The notes below the pieces were generated by a model, which was given only the letters and a program-made list of their open reading frames with translations, did no database searches and was not told the origin of the DNA. Below, in pieces: positions 1 through 10,042 of a stretch of DNA of 64,000 bases. Where the stretch lies: NCBI RefSeq assembly GCF_018687715.1, contig NC_056758.1, positions 38,535,467 to 38,599,466 of the forward strand, in the 5' to 3' direction. How positions within the stretch are numbered: the stretch's first letter is position 1; the number at the start of each line of letters is the position of its first letter. The DNA comes from Carya illinoinensis (taxonomy: Eukaryota; Streptophyta; Magnoliopsida; Fagales; Juglandaceae). The position numbers and the translations under genes were made by a program.

Positions 1-968
1 TGACATAATGTTATGTTATCGTTCTTTCAACAAAGCGAAACGAATGGAACAGATGAATCGATACGAGAAAACTAACGTTTTGTCCGTACCAAGGTTTATC
101 ATTCCCAGGTAAGGAACAGGAAATACTCTGGCTATGTCGGATTTTATTGGGACTTTCGTCATTTTCTGGATTAGACAAGTAAATTCCCCTGTTTTGGAAG
201 CTATCGAGTATGCTTTCATAAATTCAGCAGCCCTCTTTATTTTTTTTATCAATAAATGATTTGTACAGTCGATAAATATAGTCGGTATATAGTTATTTTA
301 AAAAAAATAAATTAATATAAGACTTATATAAAAAAAATTATTTTTATAATTTTTTTTTATTCATTCTGTACAACTATGAAAAAAAAAATTTTATAATTTT
401 TTTATTTATTCCGTACAGCCGACTGCATGCCGACTGTATTTACCGACTGCATCTAGCAAAGCCCTAATAGAAAACCAGCATAACAAATTATTAGTACCCC
501 ACCAGCAGCCCTCTTTTGTTTTCACAGCCGATTTATCTTTCTCGTTTAATTATTATAATTTTTTTAATTATTATATAAAATAAAATAAATAATTTTAATT
601 TTTTCAAATCTTAAAATAAAAAATATATATTCTATATTAAATTTAGATAAAGAGGATTTTAAATTCATCTCATCTTATCATTATAGAAAATGTAATTTTT
701 TTAAAAAATTTTACAAATCAGTCACTATTCACATCACACATCTCACATTTATAACTTTTCATAAAATGTAAAAATGTTTTTTTATAAAAATATAAATTAT
801 AAATAGTGACTTATCAGAAGAATTATTCCTTTTACCGAAAACAAATGGCTAAAAACCTCGCATCTAAGCATATCCATTTCGGAACAGCACTTTCATGCAA
901 TAGAAACAGAGCCCCCACCACCATACTTGAAAGCGTTAAACTAAACTGAAATCGTGAGTCAGACATAC
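1..968. other. AT-rich edge region; putative STP intron 1
   Basis: No gene recognised. If the sugar-transporter exon at 969-1107 belongs to a live gene, this stretch is its first intron, continuing past the left edge. It contains a MITE copy at about 254-460 and an AT-rich relic of the 'catctcatctcat' repeat family at about 540-690. A 78-codon open frame on the minus strand at 16-252 matches no family I know. Confidence 0.5.
254..460. repeat. MITE family A, copy 1
   Basis: A roughly 200-bp AT-rich element with inverted ends. The left end carries a degenerate form of the motif and the right end, read in reverse complement, carries cagtcggtaaatacagtcgg. A second copy with the same internal order lies at about 36105-36300. 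Both have the internal run aaaataaattaatataa and paired 'attc[ct]gtac' blocks. Exact ends and the target duplication were not fixed. Confidence 0.6.
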
Positions 969-1107
969 CTGAAATTCCGATGTCATATCCGAATATAAGG
1001 CCACTGGAAGCAGCAACGATGCATGTGATTACCACTGAAGCTGTTATCTTGCCTTGGAATCCGGTACCCGTGCCCGGTCCGTCCACGGCGAAAGCTCCCA
1101 CGGCCAT
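969..1107 (-). CDS. sugar transport protein (STP/hexose-proton symporter), first exon only
   Basis: STP proteins are plasma-membrane monosaccharide/H+ symporters with 12 transmembrane helices. This 46-codon exon starts MAVGAFAVDGPG, then has FQGKITASVVITCIVAASSG (start of helix 1) and LIFGYDIGISG. It ends CAG|GTATGT in phase 1, at the place where STP genes commonly have their first intron, before the usual 'GVTSM'. The start is the first ATG giving the family N-terminus. The open frame reads further upstream but is leader. No later exon is visible on the minus strand down to position 1, so the rest lies beyond the window or is missing. A TATA-like stretch lies about 40 bases upstream (1147-1154, reverse strand). 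Family assignment is firm; whether the gene is intact cannot be told here. Confidence 0.8.
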
Positions 1108-2366
1108 TTTGTTTCTTATTTTCCTTCCTCCTCCTCCTGAGACCCAAATATATAGAAATTGAATCAAAAGAGACAAGGAAGTGGAGCGTTCCCTGGTCGA
1201 AAGCACCAATTTAAAGCAAAATAAACTATTGGGGTTGCGTCTCCTTGCAATAGACAAACATACAAAAAGCCTGTTTCCTTCAGTTCCACCCAAACGGTAA
1301 ATATCGTAACGGAAAAGAAAGAAATACAATTAAATCAGATATTTCCCCAAAACTTGGATAAAAAATGTTAATATTTGTGGGCTACCGCTACTTAAGCTAG
1401 TGATTGGAGGGAATAGAGAGTCAGAACCATATTTTTCTTACTTTAAGCGTTAAAAGTCTTTCGTCTTTGTTGTGAAAAAAGTTGTACTATCTCTTCCCTG
1501 TTTGCAATTATTGATGAATAAATTATTCTCAAAAGCGAAAAGTCTTCACCCCTAGTGACCAAATTAGAATCTCAAAGGCATCGACGACCCAAGAGCGCCC
1601 GATATGCTGCACATTTGATGGACGATAGGCAGCTGGAAGACTGGTAGTTGGTCATGAGGACAAAAGGTGCACACCTTCTTCACCTTACCAGTTTTCAGGT
1701 GGGTAGTGAGCCCTCTCATAAGGCTATTATCTACCAAGTGCATGTTAGGAAGGAGCTAAATGTCTCAGCATGAAAGATGATACATTGACAGTTGACAATC
1801 CTCTTTGATTGAATAGAGATATTATTATTTTTTGTTTAAATAAATTAAAATTTTAAAAATGGGTCTAAAAGATTGTCAAGTAGACTACGGAATTAGCTGT
1901 CCTGTATTGAGGTGTAGTACTGGAGGCCTTGATTTGAAATCTAAATTTACGCTAATTTTTTTTTTTTATATCTGTCTTGCCGTAGGTGCAAGCCTGTCAT
2001 CATGATGTTTTAACCATACGAATTTCTGAATCTCATTCAACAAGAAGAATAGGGAGCCCTTGGATACAGAGATCTCGCCAAAAAGGGTCACTTTACGAAA
2101 AGAAACATCAACTTTTTCAAAAGAACTTGTCGGGAAAAAAAAAAAAAAAGCTAACGCCCAAGGCTTGCTGCTCTAATTGACTGTCGGCTAAATTTTTTTT
2201 ATTTAATAATTATAAAAATCATTTTAAATATATAAATATTTTTTATTTTTTAAATATATTAAATTTATATAATAAAAAAAAAACAAAGTTTAAAAGTATC
2301 TAATGATAATAATAAGCGGTACTACTCCACTGCCTTAGTAGCCCCGCTTAAAAAAGAAAGCGTTCA
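1108..2366. other. intergenic: STP leader/promoter and AT-rich DNA
   Basis: The first ~200 bases are the likely promoter and leader of the STP exon. The remainder shows no coding family. 1550-1800 is less AT-rich, unannotated sequence, possibly an old repeat. 2190-2290 is nearly pure A/T. Confidence 0.5.
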
Positions 2367-2376
2367 ATTTATGTAT
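2367..2376. repeat. MULE target-site duplication, left
   Basis: The 10-mer atttatgtat abuts the left transposon end and is repeated exactly at 10033-10042. Mutator-like elements make 9-11 bp duplications. Confidence 0.88.
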
Positions 2377-2430
2377 GAATAAATCCACTCAGCAGCCACT
2401 GTTCGGTGCACACAATGCACACATGACGTG
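2377..2430 (+). repeat. left terminal inverted repeat of the MULE
   Basis: Begins gaataaatccactcagcagc and continues through gtgcacacaatgcacacatg to gacgtg. It pairs with 9978-10032 read in reverse complement. Longest shared blocks are agccactgt (with the preceding a), gtgcacaca, tgcac and gacgtg. The inner half carries two TGCACAC copies, candidate transposase-contact sites (inference). Confidence 0.9.
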
Positions 2431-2579
2431 TAGACCGGACCGGGTTCACTAACGCGACAGAACCGGATCCCTCATTTCGAATCCCTAATTCCCATTCTGC
2501 ACTCATTTCCCCCCTTCCCTCATTTCATTCCCCCCCCCCCCACTCCTCCCGAGCGTAGAAAGGACTGAGGGTGCCGAGG

Positions 2580-2854
2580 ACCCTCAGCCCTCACGGTTTC
2601 ATCTCTCTCTCTCACACTCTCTCTCTCTCTCCTCGGTTCATGGTCGTCTTCCTCTGCATAGGTTATCATTGTGGTCTTCTAATCGGCATCTATTTCTCTC
2701 TCTGTCTTGCAGAAACCCTAGAGTCCGGTCACTCCGATTGAAGCTTTGTTCCTGGTGGCTTCTCTTCAACGTTTTCCCTCCGTGCACTGCTACTGTTTTT
2801 CTCCATCACACACTCTCTATTTCGATTTGGGTTGAGAAAACATTGTTGACCGAA
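2580..2854 (+). promoter_or_regulatory. leader of the GRF gene with CT-rich tract
   Basis: Between the left TIR and the proposed ATG at 2855 lies a pyrimidine-rich leader with interrupted CT repeats (about 2600-2632), typical of plant 5' leaders. A 65-codon open frame crosses it (2669-2866) but resembles no protein. No TATA box was pinned down, so the transcription start is unknown. Confidence 0.4.
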
Positions 2855-4301
2855 ATGGGTAAGTAAATATATTTATTATTGATTTTGTATAGATAGCTTC
2901 CTTGTTGATCTGCATTATGAGTTAAAATCCATTGTAATAACAATATATATTTGTGTACATAGGGAGGAAACCCCACTTGATCCGGTCCAACGCTAGTCCA
3001 GGTTACTTTTTCCTAATTTATTTGCTTTACAGTGCTAAGTGGTAATCTTAAAAAATGGTACAAAACAAAGGGAGCTAGGTAAAAATTATTGAATCTTGTT
3101 ATGTAATGTTTGGTTGCCATTTACTTATTTGTGTGCTGATTTTTACTCTTTGGTTTTATGAATTTTAGGCTATTTTAGGGGTTGTTCAAATGATTTTGTC
3201 TTTGAGTTCATATGATACACCTTATGTAGGCGTCATGCTCATTTGTAATACTCTTCATATGAAATGTATACACATCGTTGGGGCATCTCGTTTGGTCGAA
3301 GAGCATTTGTATACCACTGACTGCTTATTATTTCCATTTAATATATGGTTATTATATACACATCCTGCTTATATACCACAATGGGGCTTTTAAAAAAGGC
3401 AAAGTGAGAAATAATATGGACTTGTGGGATTTCAACAGTTTATTGGCTTACTTATGTCATATGGAAGGGCAGATTTTGGTCCCGGTTGTTGGCCTTGGAT
3501 TTTTACAAGTTTTCATGTGAGTGCTAAAAGAAAAAGTCTATTTACATCTCCAATTACATTTTTACTTATATACTCTTGCCTTGAGCTGGTAATGACCATG
3601 GTCTAGAGAAGTTTGAACCTTAAAACTAAAGACCAAACCTATTACCACGTAAGCCATAGTCCTATGGTTTCTTGTGGAATTTGTACAGTTTATTGGCTTT
3701 GTTGAGTCATATGGAAAGGCAGATTTTGGTCACTAAGTTGGGTGGTTATTAATTCCAGCATGTTAATAGGTTTTTTATTTTATGTCTTTGAATTTGTATT
3801 TGGTTTTTCAGAATCATGCATGGCACCATCCGAATCATCATCTATAGTTAATGATTTTGTGATGGAGTCACCAACTTGTTGGTGTGGTTTAAAAACACCA
3901 CTAAAAACATCCCACACCAAAAAAAATCCCGGAAGGAGGTTTTTTGCATGCCCAAATTATAATACGGTAATACCCCAAAAATATTAATTTTTTGTTAGTT
4001 TTTTACCCGCAAGGCGGTATTTTAATCATGTTAATTAGGAGTTTGCCACTGTGTGCAGGGAGATGCTCGGTGTGAATTTTTCGTTTGGTTGGATATACTA
4101 ACTCTACTAGAGGAGAATTTTCGTGTCAGAGAGAATAAGGCTTCTTGTTGCTGGGAGGACGTATTACAGCGCGACTATGACGTTAGGAAAAGGGAAGAAA
4201 AAGTCCGAGACGCTGTGAAGAATCTGAAAAAACAGAAACAAAAGTTACTAATGATGTACTGGGTTTTGACATTTGTAGTTGTCTTTGCTTGGTTTGGATA
4301 A
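2855..4301 (+). CDS. GRF-type zinc-finger protein with C-terminal membrane segment (MULE-borne)
   Basis: Proposed exons 2855-2858, 2963-3001, 3812-3966, 4059-4301; 146 aa. The last two exons are certain: CWCG at about residues 34-37, NPGRRFFAC, then GDARCEFFVWLD across the last junction, which is the GRF finger (Cys-x-Cys, Arg/Phe core, Cys, aromatic). A charged Lys/Glu-rich coiled-coil-like stretch follows (RKREEKVRDAVKNLKKQKQK), then a hydrophobic tail (YWVLTFVVVFAWFG) ending the protein as a tail anchor would. The first two tiny exons (MGRKPHLIRSNASP) are inferred from GG|GTAAGT, ATAG|GG and TTCAG|AA sites that keep frame. Otherwise translation would begin at 3820 (MAPSESSS, 129 aa). GRF fingers bind nucleic acid in other proteins; the role here is unknown. 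It faces the transposase gene, like a second MULE gene. Confidence 0.8.
3421..3730. repeat. 60-bp direct duplication within GRF intron 3
   Basis: 3421-3480 and 3671-3730 match at about 52 of 60 positions (shared core acagtttattggctt ... gtcatatgga ... ggcagattttggt). The unit spacing is 250 bp. Confidence 0.75.
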
Positions 4302-4874
4302 ATACCATGTAGCTTGTAAGTTAATTTTGGAGCTGTCTGGGTGTAGTTTTTTTTTTTTTTTTGTGACAGCTTGTTAACCCCATGTTGGGGATATAGTCAT
4401 TGTAATTTCTTGTTGACCATTCTGTGTAATTATTAACAGTGGCAGCTATTTAAGTAGTTGACAGATTATGTACTAGCTAGCTAGTCATTTCTTGTAGTTG
4501 ACTGAAGTAAAACAATGTAAATACGCAGGTTATATATTTCCAGTGCTTCTCTCTATGCTGGTTTCAGAGTGTTAGGGCCTTTTTTCTTACCTGAAATCAA
4601 AATGCTAAGACATTGTATTGTCAAACTAGTTTTACCCGAAAGGCTTCAGGGTGCACAGGCCATCAATGGAAATAATTAACATCCAAGATTTCATTAGATG
4701 AAATTGTAATAGCATCACCCGAGTATGTACATTAGTTTCCCTATTTGTCATAAATCCAACCAGCCCTATCCCAAAATGTGACAAAAAATTCTGACCAGAT
4801 CATACTAACTGTAAATGTCAACTTGGGGCCCGAATTTTACGTCCAACTCATATACATCAATACATCAATACATC
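4302..4874. other. 3' region between the convergent MULE genes
   Basis: Non-coding trailer of the GRF gene. A T-run lies at 4348-4362. No recognisable gene until the captured nucleostemin fragment. A short TACATCAA tandem (about 4855-4877) sits exactly at the fragment's broken edge. Confidence 0.5.
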
Positions 4875-5032
4875 AATTCTTGCAGCAGCTTCCACATCCA
4901 CAATGCCACCCTTTTTCAGCGTACCCCTAACAATAGCCACCTTTTGCAGAAAGTTTTCAACCGAGTCAAAACTTGAAAGCTTGGACAGTGTTACCAACAG
5001 TCTGGCTGGGCAAAGCTTTAAGACTTCCTTCA
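4875..5032 (-). pseudogene. captured exon fragment of nucleostemin-like GTPase NSN1
   Basis: Read on the minus strand, 52 codons are open and match, from memory of the family, the segment downstream of the GTPase domain in plant NSN1 (nuclear/nucleolar GTP-binding protein in ribosome maturation). Key pieces are VKEVLKLCPARLLVTL, FDSVENFLQKVAIVRG and LKKGGIVDVEAAARI. A splice acceptor (TTGTGCAG) precedes it in the expected frame, so intron sequence seems to have come along. After AARI the family sequence stops and a TATTGATG tandem begins. The GTPase motifs themselves are absent. It lies inside the MULE, downstream of and parallel to the transposase, between the two convergent 3' ends. This is the Pack-MULE pattern of host gene capture. 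It cannot make a functional GTPase. Confidence 0.8.
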
Positions 5033-5751
5033 CTGCACAAATGGGGCATGAGGACGTGTATGAAATATAAATATTTCATCTCTGTCAGAACTAATATAAA
5101 AAACCAAGGAAACTAGAAACCATGGAGCGTATTGTATGTAAACTTGGGATTTCTCATCTCTTAACAATTTACTAGTCTAAACATGCAAACCACAAAATTG
5201 AAAATGCAAAGGACCCCTTCCTAGAGAAAATGAACCAATATTTTCTGACCTTAATATTGGTAATTAAAAATGTTTGCACCTTCATCCCAAATAGAAAAAT
5301 GTCCAAACTATCAATCAGGTGACAATATAGTTGAGTTCAACTTGTCTTTAGCTAGGTAGACAAATAAACAATGAAATTCTTGCCAAAAAAAATCAACCTA
5401 TTAAGTTTGACAAATACAAATGTACATACTCGGGTATTCAAATATGACAAAAACAAACCATTACAACATCTTAGGCAAGTATACACGGACCATAAACCTC
5501 CCCACTCCAACACTCAACTTATAACAACAGATTTTCCCAGGTGCTCACTTTAAGAGTATTCCAAACCATTAAATATACATTTGAACATAGAGAGAGCTTA
5601 CCAAAAAAGCTACCTCACAAGGCAAAAATACCCTCTCCAAATGGTTTAAAAAACGAACCCATCATGATGACCATGGCTTCACAAATTCTGTTATTCAAAA
5701 AACAGTATATTAAAACTTATTCATTGATATTTCTGAACATATCACATATAT
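5033..5751. other. non-coding spacer inside the MULE
   Basis: The sequence just upstream of the captured exon (5033 to roughly 5100) is probably captured NSN1 intron. The rest is AT-rich with no further NSN1 exon that I could find, and includes the trailer of the transposase gene. Confidence 0.45.
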
Positions 5752-8472
5752 TTACAAAATGAAGTCATGGTTAACCTCATTTCCTGGTGGTGTGGATTGT
5801 GTAATAATGCTGTTTTGTGTCCCAACATATACCCCATCAGAAAATTGGGGGTGTTGAGATCCCGGGTTGTCATCCAATCCTGATTCATCTGCCAAGATTT
5901 TCCTGCATGTCTATGTTGCCAAACAATATATGACATATGTTAAACTCATGATGAAAAAGTATTATATTGCAGGTTAAAACAAGGTTTAAAAATTACCCGT
6001 TTGCTTTTCTTTGTGACCATCTTTTCCACAGGTGGAACCCTCCTCTTACTTGGGGGTCTCCCTTTTCCTCGTACCACATTTGGGCTTAATATCTTTTTCC
6101 CCTTATCCAATACCACATCTGCTTTCTCCTTCGTATGAATGAGTGTCGAGTCTACTGTTGAGTCTTCACATTTTTTCTCAAAGTCATCAACAACACTTAG
6201 GAATGCATGGACTTTTTCATTATTTGAGGCTATTTTGGTTGCTAATTTCAAACATCTCTTAACAACAAGCTCATAATTCCGACTATCCTCTCTGTCACCA
6301 TGGTCATCGTAGCTACTTCTGAGTAAGGTGTATCTCCTCTTTACGTCCTTTCTCCAGCGATCCAAGACATATACACTTGGCAGCTCTTTAATCTTCTTCA
6401 ATTGACAAACTCTAAGTGCATGCCGACATAGAATCCCCCTAGTTTCAAATAGTCCACACGTGCATCGCACCTCCACCTCCTTTTCATTAAAGTATACTGA
6501 GTAATTGACTGTTTTAATGAGCTCGTCAATACTAATTTCATCCAACACATCGTATTTTAAAATTGACCCTTCTGTGCTTACCAACGAACAATTACAAGCC
6601 ATTAAGCCTAGCAACTCCCTTTGGAGCTCTTTGAATTTTGCATTTGTATATACGGATTGGAATTGCTTCTCTATGTTGAAGTGAGATACGCAGGGAATAG
6701 TCTGGTTGATAGATTTGAAATCAGCAAGTGTCTCGACCTCGACCTTCTTTCTAAGTGCATTATCAAACTGATCAACAAATTCCTTCAATGTCGTTCCGGA
6801 ATGCACATAGCCATCGAAAAATGCATTCATGCTTTCTGACCTTTGGGTCGTGCTCATACCAGCCCAAAATTCACCTTTCAAGTAAACTGGAACCCAAAAA
6901 GATCTTTCCTCATATAAGGCTTCGAGCCATTTATTGCTGACCAGATCATACTTCTCAAGTAGTTCACCCCAACTCTCCTCAAATTCGGGGATGGTCTGTG
7001 AATCATATAATGTTGTCTGAATGTCAGTCTTCAACCCCGCATTGAACAGTGCGTGAGACCCCAACTTCTCTGGAAGTTTGCGCAAGATATGCCATAAACA
7101 AAATCTATGACGAGTGTTGGGGAAAACAATGGCAATAGCACTCTTCATGGCCCGATCTTGGTCGGTTATGATGGAACAGGGGGCCCGACCATTCATGCAA
7201 TCCAACCACATTTGAAATAACCACACAAAAGTGGTTGTGTCCTCACTCGAAAGCAATCCTGCCCCTAGTAATATGGATTGCCCATGATGGTTAACACCAA
7301 CGAATGGAGCGAAAGGCATCCCGTACCTATTTGTTAGGTACGTAGTATCGAAGGTTACTACATCGCCAAAATACTCATAGGCCGCTCGACTACGAGCATC
7401 AGCCCAAAAGACATTCCGTAACCTCCCCTCATCATCCACGTCCATGACAGAAACGAACCCATCATTCTTGTCTCTCATTCTTTTGAAATACTGATTAAGT
7501 GCATCTCCACCTCCTTTACCCAACCGTAAATATCTGGCTTTATCAATATAATTCCGACAATCTTTCTCCTGAAACTGAAGATTGTCATAACCTCCCGCAT
7601 CAACAACAAGAGAAAAAAAGTTCTTATTCATCCGTATACCCGCTCGATCATTCAAGTCAAGGACCCTTTGGCTGTATTCATCTAGAACCTTGTGAGATCG
7701 CAATAGCCTAGTCTTCTTGGGGCTTACAGTTACATGGTTGTGTATATTTTCTACAGTGGTGAAAACCCACTTGTCAGTCTTACTCAATGTCGCATTTACT
7801 CTGGCCTTACAATCCGTCCTAGTTGTTGGCCGTGGTTTCGACATATCACTGTTCTTAGGTTGGTACTTTCCGCCACGGGCACAACCAACTGTCACATAAA
7901 CTGGCCTCCCATCATCATCTCTCCTAGTCCTCTGTATCCGTACACCAAAACCCTGTTGTTTCGCATAATGCTTATAGTAGGCTGTCAGGTCTTTCACACT
8001 TGCAAATTCCATACCGGATCTGGGTGCATCAACTGGTACCTCATCTTCCTGGACATCAGTGGTACCCTCTAAATCTTCATTTATGTCGAATACCATTTCT
8101 ACATTTATTCAAATATGAATGGATTAGCATAAAAAGAAAGCTCAAGTACTATAATCAATATAATGGAAACTATAAATACCATGGGCGTCATGAACATCCT
8201 CATCAATAATTCGTGATGAACACCCAACATTTTTTTCAAATTCAGCAGCAGTTGACTCAGGGGGCGCTGTAGGTGTCAGGTCTTCCGGATTACTTGGTGG
8301 AGTGTATGGCATATAAGGTGGCATATGCTATTTAAGTAGGACATTGTTAGGCAACCCATGTTAGTTTCTCAATAAACTAAACAAAATAGAGCCTTTTAAA
8401 CTGGAACCCAAATCAATATACCTCAAATGGATTTTCAAATGGGTTAAAGTCTTCATCAAATGGGTTGGCCAT
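5752..8472 (-). CDS. FAR1-related MULE transposase
   Basis: Exons 8422-8472, 8180-8327, 5997-8098, 5752-5910; 819 aa, all junctions GT..AG and in frame. Order of parts: acidic N-terminus (MANPFDEDFNPFENPFE); FAR1 DNA-binding domain at about 106-202 with its Cys/His zinc ligands (DCKARV, NIHNH); MULE DDE core with first Asp about 317 (VVTFDTTY), second Asp about 379 (IITDQDRAM), FCLWHI just after, and a candidate catalytic Glu about 488 (TTQRSESMNAFF); SWIM zinc finger CTC..CRH at about 612-626; AT-hook-like RGKGRPPSKRR at about 743-753; short C-terminal exon with GTQNSIITQSTPPGN. FAR1/FHY3 light-signalling factors are domesticated from this family. The position between intact TIRs and a TSD says this copy is the transposon's own enzyme. 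No inactivating change was seen. Confidence 0.92.
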
Positions 8473-9977
8473 GATTTAAATCTACAAGTCAGCAGCAAGC
8501 AGCAATTATGCTGTTAATTGCTTTCAGCAAATTAAATCATAGGTTATGATTGAACGGCGGTAATGAGAAGAAATTACTATGTTATGGAAATAGTATACTG
8601 GTTTTTTCTCTAATCTTTGAAGAGTGGGAATGGGAATAAGAATAAGAAATAATAAAAGAACCGTGTGAGAATGACTACGATGCTACAGAGGAGCTATGAA
8701 GAAAATCATATTCAACTCACCTACCCAAACTGATTGCCATAAACATCATATTTCATGAAGCAATTATATTCACTAATAATTCATCTCCAATTATATTCAC
8801 TAAATCATAATAACAATTTGTTCTTATGATTTATCAACCATTTAAGAGAGTGTAGAAAATAAAACAATTTGTTAGCCAATTTTTTTGGAGTATGTTACTC
8901 ATTAAAGTTAATAAAAAATAAAATTATAAAACTTTATTCAAACTCTAAAAACGTCATTATATCATTCTATCATTTTGGCTATAGACATTCTGCAAATAAA
9001 TTTGAAAACTTGCTCACGCATGTTTCCAGTGTGTCTCCAATTACCTACTCTGTAAAAATAATGGAAAACTTGCTCACTTATGTGGTTTCTGTAATCTTAA
9101 CTAAACTCAGTAATCTTCAAACACATTGCCCTTTCTTACGCAATAGGTTGAACCACATCACAGCTAAATGTATGTACGTACAAGTCTTGTTACATAAACC
9201 TAACAAGCATTTCATTCCTCCATATTCCAAACTTAGAGTACCCATCGAGAAAGCTAATATTTTTATCTCACAATCCACAACCATTCAAACCTCACAGAAT
9301 ACAAGTAAAAGCTGACATTTTTATCTCATTTTTCCAACCCATTCAAAACTAACAGAAAGCTGAGGTTTTTCTCCGTGCCCTAAGCTATCATACCAATTTC
9401 GAAAAACATAAAAATCGAATCTTGATGTACACATGAAGAATATAATATTACAACACGTATAAAATTGAAAATATTCACCTGTATAACTTCTCAGTGCATT
9501 TACCCGAAACAGAGCAACTTGGAATGAGTTATGGTTTCCTCGGTTCACAGTCGTTTCAAGGGGAGTGGATGCGCCGGTTCAGGGGACATTTGTAGGTGGC
9601 GCTGATCAGTGCATCGCCGTCGCCAGGTGGCGCTGGGAAGAGGAAGGCAGATTCGGGTTTGTCCCCAGGCAGAAAGGAGTTTCAGGGCATTCAGCCCTCC
9701 TTCGCTCCGTTCAACGGCCTCGTGGGGAGCGGCGGCGAGGGGTAGATGGCGGGCCGAAGCAAGAGGAAGTGGCTGACGACAGAGACGCCGTCGCCGGGAG
9801 GCCTGGGTAGACGGACCAGTACGCGGGGGGTTGCTGTCAAACGAGAGGTGCTTCGCGGGTTCATTTCGAATGGGGATGAAGGCAGGAAACCGTATTTCAA
9901 ATTGGGTCAAAACGCACCGTTTTGGTCAAAATGAAAAAAAAAAAAAAAAAAAAAAAAAAACTAAAACTAGGAGAAGC
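8473..9977 (-). promoter_or_regulatory. leader and promoter region of the MULE transposase
   Basis: Between the start codon (8472) and the right TIR. 9550-9900 is clearly GC-richer than its surroundings and has several overlapping short open frames, none conserved. It is best read as the first leader exon. A likely leader intron runs from about TTCG|GTAAAT near 9505 to TTGTAG at 8482, ten bases before the ATG (inference). A 27-base A-run lies at 9934-9960 next to the TIR. No protein is claimed here. Confidence 0.4.
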
Positions 9978-10032
9978 CACGTCGTGAGTGCAGTGTGTGC
10001 ACTGCTACAGTGGCTTCTCTGTAGCTTTACTC
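9978..10032 (-). repeat. right terminal inverted repeat of the MULE
   Basis: In reverse complement it begins gagtaaagctacagagaagc and ends gacgtg, matching the left end. Its base also forms a local hairpin: gagaagccac at 9971-9980 mirrors gtggcttctc at 10010-10019. Confidence 0.9.
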
Positions 10033-10042
10033 ATTTATGTAT
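10033..10042. repeat. MULE target-site duplication, right
   Basis: atttatgtat, identical to 2367-2376. Confidence 0.88.

Larger units (their letters stand above)
2377..10032. mobile_element. complete Mutator-like element (MULE) with FAR1-type transposase and GRF gene
   Basis: 7656 bp. It is bounded by inverted repeats 2377-2430 and 9978-10032 that align at 42 of 55 positions with one gap, and by an exact 10-bp direct repeat. Inside are a four-exon GRF zinc-finger gene reading inward from the left end, a four-exon FAR1/MULE transposase reading inward from the right end, and a captured nucleostemin-like exon between their 3' ends. Both genes have unbroken frames and canonical splice sites, so the copy looks recently active or still competent. 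MULE assignment rests on the transposase family (FAR1 domain, MULE DDE core, SWIM finger), the long TIRs and the TSD length. The inward convergent layout resembles MuDR, but neither gene is mudrA or mudrB. Confidence 0.92.

Noticed and set aside
16..252. 78-codon minus-strand frame at the left edge
   Set aside because: No recognised family, borders a MITE, and does not continue the STP reading; could be chance.
9545..9934. Overlapping frames of 62-121 codons on both strands in GC-rich DNA inside the MULE
   Set aside because: Frames overlap on both strands with no conserved motif; better explained as the GC-rich leader of the transposase gene.
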